Assembly (NCBI GenBank): GCA_903813345.2
Contig: CAIIXF020000001.1
Span: forward strand, 9,335,598 to 9,399,597
Direction: 5' to 3'
DNA length: 64,000 nucleotides
DNA from: Owenia fusiformis
Lineage: Eukaryota > Annelida > Polychaeta > Sabellida > Oweniidae
Shown here piece by piece: positions 23,010 to 34,800 of this stretch. The first letter of the stretch is position 1. Each line of letters opens with the position of its first letter. Made by a program: the position numbers and the translations under genes. Under the pieces are notes generated by a model. It was not told where the DNA came from. It saw only the letters and a program-made list of their open reading frames with translations, and searched no databases.

Positions 23010-26000
23010 CTTGTCAAGTGTAGAATTTCATCAATTTATACTGCACAAGGTTTCTGGTAATCACCAAGCCTGAAATGGTTGAGTAAATTGTTATTTCGTG
23101 ACTTGCAAGACCGTCAATAGATAGTAAAAAATCAGTGGGTTTTTGTATACTTTAAGCAAAAACTGCTCCAAAAATCTGTTGAAAACATCCAAAACCCTTT
23201 AATATTGATTCTTAAAACAAGTTTGTAAATGAAAATGAACAAAACATGTGGTATTTTATTTGATTTGTGTGATGAATATGAAGTCTCAAAACAACAGACA
23301 GTATTCACACGTAAACCACTGGGACAGATTGTGAAGAACAACCCACAAGAGAAAATTACATATTGTTTAATAAATCCATATCAAATCATAATAAATGACA
23401 CATACAAAACATACCGTATTGTATTTGTATCAAACCTCTGAGATCACAGTTGATTTTAACAAATTCTCCTTTTGTAACTTAATAATAAAATCGTTTTATT
23501 GTTATTTGTCGCATTTATGCCAAGATTGGTGTCATAGTAAAATCTCAGTTTGAATTAGTGCAGAATTTAATAATCTTCACCATCCTTGACTAAAACATTC
23601 ACTTTTTGACAATTTAACTAATTATGGAATATACAGTTTCAGACTAGATGCAACACATATTGTGCATAATCCCATCGATTTTTGTTTTCTTGATGATTTT
23701 AAATAAAATCATCAAGTAAACAAAAAACGGGATTATGTAAAATATAAAACCAATATAAAATCATTTTATTGTATTGGCAAATACATGACATAATCTATGA
23801 CATAAATCTTTTCTTGTTTTCATTGAGCTGATCAGATTTTCATATGGCGGTCGCTTAAAGGCCCCATATAAAGTTTAGCTTATGTTGTATTCTTACCCAA
23901 TGTCATCAAAAAATAATATAATGTATTCTTCTTTTCGACCTAGTTAGCAACATTGTTATACTTTTAAATTAAGAAATTAAAAAATAAAACCATAAAAATA
24001 TTTCAAAGATATTTTACACCCTAAGTAACATTACGGCGATGTCACCATTAAGTGGCACGTTAGATATGACATTGTTGCACTGTATTGGTGGAATATTTGA
24101 TGATTAAAATTTTTCTCTCTGAAATTTTATTTGAAGAATGGCGGGATTTTCTTGATGAAATCTCTAAAATTACTTTAGAGGTCATAAGATAGTAAATGGA
24201 TGATAAAAAAATATTTTCAAACTAAACACGAGGACTTTAAATATTTCGAGCAGATATCAAACAAACAAAACAACATTGTGTAATATTTGAATTATTTTCG
24301 AGTCACATTTAATAAGGATAAGGAGGAAAACTAACAAAATATAAGCTGCAATAGATTGACATTATTGCTTTTAGGAATTGCAAATGCATATAAGAAACAA
24401 AATTCGATGTCCACACTTGAAAATCGCAAATTGTATCTTTAGCATTTTTTCGCCATATTATTCATCTTTTACATTGAAACTTACAAAATCAAAAACCAGT
24501 TTTGCAAATTGCATTGCTCATTCAAAATAATCATGATAAATATGCAATTTCTCCATCGACAAATTGTACAAATCAACATTCAGTTTCTTCATTGATAAAT
24601 TGTACATTTTTTAGCGTTTTTAAGAATTTGAAGTACGCATTGTTGTCAACATTCAATTCCAATATTGAGTCTAAAGACTTTTAAAGATAATTAATTTAAT
24701 GATGCTTATGATGATGATGACTCTATCGTATTTCCCACAGCTTTTAAAGGTGCAACAATTAGTGCAGGGGAGGGGGGGGGGGGCATTCAACGATCATCGA
24801 CCAGTGTCAAAATATATTTAAGTTTGGATATTTCATCAAGACTAACATTTATTTTCATGATATACTAATAAGAAACCCCCTGGATGAACATTATTTCAGC
24901 TGATATTCCATTTGAAACGTGGTGGATCTTAAAAATCTATAAGTAAGACTCCCTTTATAGAAGCTTTGAACTGAATTTACACTTTTTTATGCTGAAATTG
25001 ATAGTTTATACATACATTTTAAGAAAATAGGTATCTCAAAGAAGGTGTTAAGCCAAATGTTGACCTGATAGCTCAGAAAATAAATAAAAAATCGAATTTT
25101 ATCTTTACAGTCCTTGTTGCCCCTTCAAATGAACATAGGAATAATGAGAGCCATGTCCGCCAGGTCCCCATCGAGGGGAGGTTTGCTATGATAATTATAC
25201 ATAGTGAAAGTTAAAAGTACCAAAAAATCACTATTATCACAAGTATTCATAAGACTGGCTTCACTACTATGGCTGTAAGTGTAAACCAAAGCCGTTCAAC
25301 GCTGGTCCGCAGATCTTTAACATGTTTAGCCCAGATGTATTGATCAGATCTCCTCCAAAACTGACAATGGCGATCCAGTAACTATCTTCTCATTTGCCTG
25401 ATGAGGTTAAGTGTTCATAATATGAGTCAACATACTTACCCGCCAGCCTATGTTTTTCAGGGCGTCAACTTCTTACTTCATATACGAAATGTGTCTTCTA
25501 AATATTTGGCCAAATACAAGAGTACTTTTCTAGATCAGAATGATTGTGATTTCAACAAGACATTGGTCAAGGTTGTAGATTTGTGTTTCAGCATCCAACA
25601 TAGAGTAAATTAGTTCCAGATCGATATGTTAACGTTTAACCTCTTCCATATCCCAAGTGTGCATTTGTGATTATTTGTACATAGGTTTATGTAGGCTGTG
25701 TGTATACACATGAGTTTTCCTCACAAGCTGCATGTATTAGGAGAGCTAGATTCCGCGTTTGATCTGTTCAAAAATAGAAAGGTTGAGCCTTACATTCTCA
25801 TTTTGGTAGAACTTAAAGCACATGTCTGGAAAACGAGGTGTCGTTGGTTTGATCCTCACAAAATTTCATTCAGTGTTTTCACTAACCACTAATTTGGTAG
25901 AACCTGGACGTAAAAGTGAACTGTTATGAGTCGATGACCACCTATTTCGCCCACCTCTGCATCGACTTTAAAAGGGAACTTAAATGCAATTATTATCCTA

Positions 26001-26393
26001 GCACATTCACACTCAATCGGGCAAATAAAGGCTAGTGAGGTGAAAATAGTCCATAGGGAACCATAATTTTACACACGTGCACGTTCTTCAAAACGGTGCA
26101 AGCTAGACCTCCCTATTGTCAATACAATACAGCGAATATATCAGATTTGTGTACATGTGGTCCATTGTTTCAACGAAAGTGAACACCTAACGTGACTTCA
26201 ATAAAGAATATAATAACTTACTTGAATATACTTGATATTCTCGGATATTTCATCATGGGTGTCTAAATGAGACTAAATGACCCATTTCCTTGGTATCTTT
26301 TCCATCGTAATAACCACTGAAATCATTATTTGAAAGTACTTTCATTAACTCTCCATTGGATTAACAAGACACACGGTGATAAATATCGCACTT
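23010..26393. other. Intergenic, probable 5' region of the membrane-protein gene
   Basis: No coding gene was seen. It contains the 73-bp hairpin at 23665-23737 and a G-run at about 24773-24783. A minus-strand splice-donor-like word (TTCAA|gtaagt, about 26218-26223) could end a 5' untranslated exon of the gene at 23009, but nothing confirms it. Confidence 0.3.
23665..23737. repeat. 73-bp near-perfect hairpin
   Basis: cataatcccatcgatttttg pairs with an inverted copy ending cgggattatg; the inner stem is cttgatgatttta/aaaatcatcaag. It is probably a very small MITE or a remnant. Confidence 0.6.
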
Positions 26394-28301
26394 TGAAGAG
26401 CAAACTGGCCACCATGCAATTTACCCAGCATGGCCAAAACCTAATCAGACCTTGGCACTAGTCTGCTCTTGCATCTGTAAACATTTCAAGTTGACAAGGT
26501 TAGCGGTTTTCCTGCAATTTTGATGACAAGAATTTATTTGTAGTCTTGAACTTTGGGAAAATTTAGATAACATTGTTTGTGACCTAATTTGATGACCTTC
26601 GACCTTGAAAATTTCACTTTTTCAGACCTCAGTAGGTGTTTTGTAATTAAGCTGACCTAAATTGAAATCCAAAATATCAATTTAGAAAATCAACTTTTTT
26701 GACCTTTTCAAGGTCACTGAAGGTGAATGAAAGGTCAAATCTGAAATCTAAGGTCAGATTTGAACTTCTGAGAACTTGTAGATGTTTTTAAAAAAAGTTT
26801 GGTCAATTTGGAGCAAGTTGAAAAATTCAAAATGGCCGCCAAATTGAAAAATTCAAAATGGCCACCATGTCATTCAGCCAGCATACCCAAAACCTAATCA
26901 GATCTTGGCAATAGTCTGCTCTTGCATCTGTAAAAATTTCAAATTGAACGGATAAGTGGTTTTCCTGGAATTTTGATGACAAGATTTGTTGAAAAATTCA
27001 AAATGGCCGCCACGTAGTTTACCCAGCATGCCCTTAACCTAATCAGATCTTGGCACTAGTCTGCTATTGCATGTGTAAAAATTTCAAGTTGAACAGGTTA
27101 GCGGTTTTCTTGGAATTTTGATGACAAGAATTTATTTGTAGTCTCAAACTTTGAGAAACTTGGATAACATCATTTGTGACCTAGTTGAATGACCCTGACC
27201 TTCGACCTTGAAAATTTCACTTTTTCAGACATCAGTAGGTCTTTTGTAATTAAGCTGACCTAAATTTAAATCCAAAATATCAATTTAGAAAATCAACTTT
27301 TTTGACCTTTTCAAGGTCACTGAAGGTGAATGAAAGGTCAAATCTGTGACCTAGTTTAATGACCTTGACCTTCGACCTTGAAAATTTCACTTTTTCAGAC
27401 CTCAGTAGGTGTTTTGTAATTAAGCTGACCTAAATTTAAATCCAAAATATCAATTTAGAAAATCAACTTTTTTGATCTTTTGAAGGTCACTGAAGGTGAA
27501 GGAAAGGTCAAATCTGAAATCTAGGTCAGATTTGAACTTCTGAGAACTTGGTCAATTTGGAGCAAGTTGAAAAATTCAAAATGGCCGCCAAATTGAAAAA
27601 TTCAAAATGGCCACCATGTAATTCAGCCAGCATACCCAAAACCTAATCAGATCTTGGCAATAGTCTGCTCTTGCATCTGTAAAAATTTCAAGTTGAACGG
27701 ATAAGTGGTTTTCCTGGAATTTTGATGACAAGATTTGTTGAAAAATTCAAAATGGCCGCCACATAGTTTACCCAGCATGCCCTAAACCTAATCAGATCTT
27801 GGCACTAGTCTGCTATTGCATGTGTAAAAATTTCAAGTTGAACAGGTTAGCGCTTTTCTTGGAATTTTGATGACAAGAATCTATTTGTAGTCTCAAACTT
27901 TGCACTTGGATAACATCATTTGTGACCTAGTTTAATGACCTTGACCTTCGACCTTGTAAATTTCACCTTTTCAGACCTCAGTAGGTGTTTTGTAAAGCTG
28001 ACCTAAATTTAAATCCAAAATATCAATTTAGAAAATAAGTGGTTTTCCTGGAATTTTGGTGACAAGATTTGTTGAAAAATTCAAAATGGCCGCCACATAG
28101 TTTACCCAGCATGCCCTTAACCTAATCAGATCTTGGTACTAGTCTGCTCTTGCATCTGTAAAAATTTCAAGTTGAACAGGTAAGCAGTTATCCTGGAAAT
28201 TTGATGACAAGATTTGGTTTATGTGCCGCCCGCCCGCCCGCACGCCCGCCCGCCCAACAGCACAAGACGACGACAATATAGCACTTTTTCAAAGTGCGAT
28301 A
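26394..28301. repeat. 1.9-kb tandem-core element with TATCGCACTTTGAA ends
   Basis: Ends TATCGCACTTTGAA (26394-26407) and TTCAAAGTGCGATA (28288-28301) are perfect inverted repeats. Inside are long direct repeats with a period near 750 bp (for example ctaatcagatcttggcaata at about 26893 and 27642). They are rich in aaaatggccgcca and ggtcactgaaggtgaa words. A CCGCCCGC tract (about 28227-28255) sits just inside the right end. The architecture matches the other tandem-core elements although the sequence family differs. Confidence 0.7.
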
Positions 28302-28840
28302 AAAATGTGAAGCACCTGCCAAAAATTAATAGGTAAAAATCTGTGTTGGAATCCTTCAAACCGGCTACGAAAACGGATGCGTTTCGGTAATAAAAGTACA
28401 AATGTGTGTTTTTTAAACATAGTACAACATGTACAATGGGAGAACTAATACACAGAGGACCATAATTATATTCATTCGCAAACGCTTAGATCTTCTTGAA
28501 ATATATGATGCTGCGCCATTCTGTTACCCATTCTGTTGTCCCACAGTGAAAATGTCACAAGGTAAGTTGGTTGTAATGCAATATATTCGAAGCAATCTGA
28601 GTAGATTAGTTCTGATTTGGTAGTACATGTATTATTTGGACCTACGGATTCCAACATGCATTGAAAGAATGGTATAACTTTTCATACCTTAGTTAGATAA
28701 TAGTTGATTTTGTGTATTGTACATTGTGTACTAGACATTTGGATTTGCTTAATTGTTGTAATGGTAATCAGGTTGATCAATAGCCCCACACTGGATGGTG
28801 TTAAAACCGTTGAATGCATATCTAATTTCTCAATCTACTC
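28302..28840 (+). other. Gap with a possible tiny first coding exon
   Basis: No substantial gene. At 28551-28560 the sequence ATGTCACAAG is followed by a good donor (gtaagt), and at about 29734 a ttcag acceptor opens a short in-phase frame ending in TGA. Together they would encode a 19-residue peptide. This may be chance; it is recorded only as a candidate. Confidence 0.15.
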
Positions 28841-29137
28841 CCCAGATAGCACAAAGACGTCGGGCCAACGTCACTATTGGTGCCCATTGGTTGGCATGGT
28901 CGCAGTTGGCAAATTGTAGTTGGGCCAATGTTGGCCCGTCGTTGGCTGCCGCTAATACCAGGGAGCCAACAATGGCTGTACAAGAAAAGTAAATTGTGTC
29001 AACGGTGGGCCAACGTTGGTTCTTTGGTGGGTGCCAATGTTGGACCAACGTTGGCTGGCTGGACACGCCAACGTTGGCAGCCACTGTTGGCCCACTGGCC
29101 CGCATGCTGTTGGACCAACGTCGTTGTGCTATCTGGG
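28841..29137. mobile_element. 297-bp CCCAGATAGCAC MITE with CAACGTTGG repeats
   Basis: Ends CCCAGATAGCACAAAGACG and CGTCGTTGTGCTATCTGGG are inverted repeats with one mismatch. The interior is a run of palindromic ccaacgttgg words. The GC content is far above the surroundings. Open frames across it are products of the repeat. The target duplication is unclear (possibly TC). Confidence 0.75.
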
Positions 29138-31843
29138 TCAAAGCTTGGGAAGGTGTGTCCGATCCCAACCAATCCGAAGATGCTATTTCACATGACTGTA
29201 TTCCATCATATAAACAATAACCAAGTCAAGGTCACTAATTAAACGGTTGTCAAGGCGACAACTGGACTCTACAATTGAAATTGATACTTTGCCAACTTGA
29301 CCCTTGCAAAAGGTTTCACTGAAAATATGTTCTTTTAGTGATTTCGTATCTTTTAGATGATTTGTAGAAAAATATTTTGCAATATGTGAAAGAATCTAAG
29401 CCCAAGACCCAATGAATTGTCTAATGACCAATCCTTTCAGGCATTGTTTCCTAAAATTGACACTCGATGCTCAGCACCTGGTGCAAATTTTGGAAGGCAA
29501 TACCTTCAAAGAATGGTCATTCCACATTGCACGAGTCCAGGGCTCAAATTCTTAAAAAATACATGAATATTTTACATACAAAATGTTTGTATATTTTGGA
29601 TTACTTGTAGTTTAGCTAACAAATTTGTGACCGTTTGTATTTTGATGCTTTTGACATGCCATTTTCGAAAAAATCTCAAGAGGCCCCAGGTTGTCTGTGC
29701 ATAAAACTAATTTATCTGTATTCTTATTTTTCAGCTTTAGTACTAGTAGAGTTACAATTTCACGACCTTGCACTGTATAAGTGAATCAGAAAACTACTTT
29801 TTGAAGAAAGATGTAAGTAAAACAGCTTCTCAGGCCTCTATACCATCAAATTCACTGAGAGATACAGTGCTTAAAGCAACAGGACTCATTAGGATTTACT
29901 AATGTAAAACGTTGCATTCACATGACAAAATTCAGCACAAAACTAACTAAAATTTGTTTAATCTGAATACTTGTAGGAGTTAATTGTGATGTTTTTCTAT
30001 GAATAAAACAAAGAATTTAAACTCCTCTCAACTTCAACCTATTTGTCACCATGGAAACAGTCTACAAGATATGATCAAAAATATATTCAAAAAGTTTGAG
30101 GCTATAACAATATGTCACCACTTCTTTGAAATAATAAAGTTGAGAAGTTTGACTGGAACACCTTTTACTAGAACGAGCTCAAAGATTTCTCATCTGCCAA
30201 GAGTTATAAATTGTTTTTGTGGATATAGAGCTATGGAATAGTTTCATGGTAGAACAGGGGGAGGAAACATATTTTGTAACATGGGGCATATATGGTTCAT
30301 ACAGATTACACATGCATTGTGGATGTAAAAAAGTAAGACTAATCAATTATCTGCAGATATCAGAATCTCATTTATTTCTGTTTGAGCTATCAACATGATC
30401 ATCTTTGTCCAAGAGCTGCTTTTACAAATTTATTTGCTCATTATCACCATCAGCAAATATGTTGACTTTTGATATATTAAAGTATGATGGCCAAATTATG
30501 TCAAATATTGATATATGTATTTATTGTATTATGTACACTAGACTACGACTACATAGAGATAGTAAATAGATGAAGGGAGTTGTATCTTCCACTAGCAGAA
30601 TTTTGCTGGCTATCTTATTGATATTACCACACCAACTATCTGCTTTGGTTTGCACATTATCACTTTGACAAAATCAACAAAACATACATAAATTTCCTTC
30701 TCCTTTTTGTATATTAATCTTACAGCAAGCTTTCTGATGGTGCTTCAATTTACAACCTTTTATTTATATAAACTTGAATGTTTTTTAAAAGCAAGTTGAG
30801 AGTGAATGCCCTGCAATTGAATAGATGTATAGCAATTCACCAACCTAAGATGTTGTTAGAACAATTATGAGTTCCACATCTACAGGTGTAAAGTGAATTG
30901 TCACTGCATTATAATGGTTAAGTAACAATTCAGGGCCAATCAATCTTTCCTTGCAATCACATAACGAATGCACCATTTTTGATAAGCATATCACCTCTAA
31001 GGTTATTTATCTTTAGCCTGGCCAGATTTCTGGGAGATCTGCATAGGCACATTGAATGATATAAACAGAGGACTAGACAATATAGTACAACTGAAGACTA
31101 AGTCTATAACCCACCAGATCAACCCCATCAGTGAATAAGATGCACTTTTATAAAGCTAGTCTGAATTAATTTCACTTTTGAACAGGGGTGACTGGTGACT
31201 GGTTAAGGTGGTGCAGAAATTATGTACATATAAACTCAACGAAAACCTGGCCAGGCTAGGTACTCTGTGCAGCGGAACTATATGAACAGGACATTACGAT
31301 GTAGTTAAATTAGCATTTATACAAATACATCAGTACAATTTGAATAATTCTCGAAATAACTAGATTTATACAATTATAGTCTACAGCTATTGCGCATATG
31401 AGGAATAAATACTGTATGATCATAGTAGAATAAAACTGGAAAATAAATGAACAATTCACCTTTATATTTCTATGAACATGAAATGGCACATTCTCTTAAG
31501 AAAAGTGAACAAAAAATGAAAATGAATTTGGCAATTTCATGATGGGCGGTTTAATAGTTAATACAGATCTTTAGTGGTCAATATTCAGTTTCTCATTACA
31601 TAGATCAAGCATTTTACATGAAATTTGCACATTTCCCACCTTGTAGGTTCCAATGATATGTCGATCCTCATGTGTATGGGAGAAATAGTCCAGGGATGAT
31701 GATATATAGCTAGAGGGTAGTCCATTTAAATGTGGAATGTCTGACTGCGCTCTGGTTGTCAAGTGCTCATAAAACAGCCCATACAGATAAGAAATTCACC
31801 TTCTCTTAGAATTAACTCACAACTGGTGGTGTCCTTGGTGGAT
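29138..31843. other. Gene-free region including the eIF5A 3' flank
   Basis: No gene, tRNA or clear repeat was recognised. The part nearest 31843 must contain the eIF5A 3' untranslated region; minus-strand AATAAA words occur at about 30427 and 30511. The AATAAA overlapping the eIF5A stop (31843-31848) is too close to be the obvious processing signal. Confidence 0.35.
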
Positions 31844-34800
31844 TTATTTTGCAATCTTGCAGTCAATAATAGTTTCTGAATCCATAGCCTGAAGAACTGT
31901 CGCCTGGAATAAATTGAAACTAGATAAACACAACCATCGAACATTTTGTTAAGCGTTAGACAAAATTTCCTCTCAAAATGGTTGCTATACACCTAACACA
32001 CTCTGAAAAATGTTGACACTCGAGGCATTTTTGAGTTACTAGTATCCTTACAAAAAAAGTTTCCCAAGTTTTAGCAACCTTTATGACACATGCATTTCTC
32101 TTTTTCTTTTGTGCTATCATATATTCCTTCATAGGGGGCGATAAGTACAGTTTATTAAATACAATTAAACAACTTTTGGGTTTGTGGATCAGATCTCAAT
32201 CCAGCTAATGTATTGCAGTCTTACATATATACCCAGCTGATGACACACTTGACGCCAACAAAAAAATTTACATAATTTTCCAGGGATTTAATAATTCACT
32301 GGGGGGTATCGTGATGCAACAACACCGTGTTGTTGCATCAAGATGGCCAGACTTCCGGTGATAGATTTTCGTACGATGTTTTGTTTTCCTAATTTAAACC
32401 CATTTCTAGGACGAGTTGCTCAATAATCACACACATGCAGTAAGCGCATGATCTATATTTTAAAAAACTGTCATTGGTACACATGTAGCATCATCAAGAA
32501 GCGATAAATTCGTGGTTTTAATTCCTCACTATTGATGCAACAACACCACTCTGTTTCTTATCGATGATGCAACAACACCAATGTGCTGATGCAAAAACGC
32601 CAATATAATGTATCATTGAACAACAAGAGAAACTGTTTTATGTTCTGTTTACGGTAGGTCGGGACATGAATAAAACGCGTGAGTCAGTGGTCCATGAACG
32701 AAACGTATTTTGTTTGGTTTCTTAACGTATTTGTCTATATCAAATTTAAAAGGTTATACAAGGCAAACTAAATAAAGTACTGAATCCCCGGGAGGCAATC
32801 TCATTGATATTGTATCTGAAAAATAAAGATTATACATTTTCTAAATTAAATCCCCTTGATTTACCGTATGGAAATTGTTTACAAATAACTAATATAATTT
32901 TGGAAAGACAACAGATATCAGTCATTTTGAGTTGTTAGTACCTCAATTGAAATACTCATTTCTGATTGGTTTATGAGCGGTCAACAATATGTATTGTTAG
33001 TACCTCAATTGAAATACTCAATTCTGATTGGTTGATGAGCAGTCAACAAAATGTATTGTTAGTACCTCAACTGAAATGCTCGATTCTGATTGGTTGAAAT
33101 GCGGTCAAAATTATGTACTGTTGACCGCTACTAGGTACTGTTGACCGCTACTTCTGAAAAAGAAGTTTCATGACGTCACAAATAACATGGAAGACGGACA
33201 TTTTGTAAACGTTGATGAAAATGACTTTACTAGGCGACAAGTATAGCAAAAATACAAATAGAAACTTAAAATTAACATTAATTCACTAACGAGTACGCCG
33301 TGATGTGCCAAATACAGAGTTAAAGGAATATTCCTTGCCAGACCCTTTCTCTCTTGATATGGTAGCTATAATCATATATTATATAGTTTCCATATTTAGC
33401 AAAACATGGGAAAATGTTTTAATATGGTCAATATTGATCATTTAAAAATCTAGTGCTTATTTCCAGTGAGCTGCCATCTTTTAGGATTTCTTGCAGGAAG
33501 TGATGTCATCAACTCTCAACTTCTATAACCTTGCCCATGACAGTATAGGAAAGTAGCACAAAATCACTTCTAGACAAGTGATCATTACTTTCTGTGCAAA
33601 AATATTTTCAGGGCTTGTCAACTTAGAATAAAAGAAGAGATTTTCAGAAGGATTAAGTAAGATACAAAGTTGAAAAAGAATATTTAGCTGAATTTGTAAT
33701 TCTTAATAGCTCCTCACCTAATGCTATATTCAAAGTTGAGAGTCGATGACATCACTTCCTGTGTGAAATTTTAAAGAATGGCAGCTTACCGGAATTGAGC
33801 ATCACATTTCTAAGTGATCAAATTTGACCATATCAAAGCATTTTTGCGTGTTTTGCTAAACATGGCAAGCATATATATGGTTATAGCTACCATATGAGGA
33901 GAGAGATGGTTTGGCAAGGAATATTCCTTTAAGCTACTTGCACTGTCTCCAGATTTGACCTCTGTCAACAGTAGTTTTTCAGTTTACAGTCTCGGTATAC
34001 AATTTTGCCGGTTGTAAACTGTTGACCACTACTAGGTACTGTTTACCGCTATATTTGAAAAATTGTTTTTTTTATGTTGACATTTTTTTAATTTTGAAAA
34101 AATAAGTTGTGTAAAAAATTACAAGTATTCGACGGTTTGGGGATTTTTTGCTAAAATATGATACCTTTATATGTATGTTCACGTGATATTCGATCTTATA
34201 TTCGTCCAATTATTATATTATTTGTACTAACAGAACAATTGTTAACCTCTCTTTTCGGTCAACTGGCAAAAGTATCTTCGACCTCTGGTCTTGATCAACA
34301 GTGCTTTCAAGGTTTACAGTATCGATATACAATTTTGCCAGTTGACCTTAAGAGAGGTCTACAATTGTATATTATAGCCTTCAAATTATTATATTCTTCG
34401 GACTAACAAACAATTGTTAACCTCTCTATTCGGTCAACCAGCCAAAGTGTATACCTCAACAGTAAACCCTGAGAGTACTGTTGACCTCGACCTCCGAACT
34501 TTCAAGGATTACAGTATCGGTATACAATTTTGCCAGTTGACTTCAAGAGAGGTCTACAATTGTATATTGTATATCCTTTGTTATCCCACCCAAAGTATGA
34601 TGCCATATATCAAGTTGAAGAGTTGTATACGCTGCTCAGGGGTTTACGCTATCCAGGAGTTGTACATTCAGGGATTCAATATTGGTTTTATTCCGAGAGA
34701 CAATATGATATTTCCCGAGGGCCCGGGATATCTGGGATAACTGTACCCCTATCAATTTACCTGTTTGGGCCCTTAATCTTATCACTTTTGTTTACCTTTT

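Noticed and set aside
26394-28301. Regular direct repeats that could suggest a CRISPR array
   Set aside because: Units are long, degenerate and animal-type; there are no short exact repeats with unique spacers and no cas genes.
28795-29242. Several overlapping open frames of 65-121 codons on both strands
   Set aside because: They are translations of the CCAACGTTGG palindromes inside the MITE at 28841-29137.
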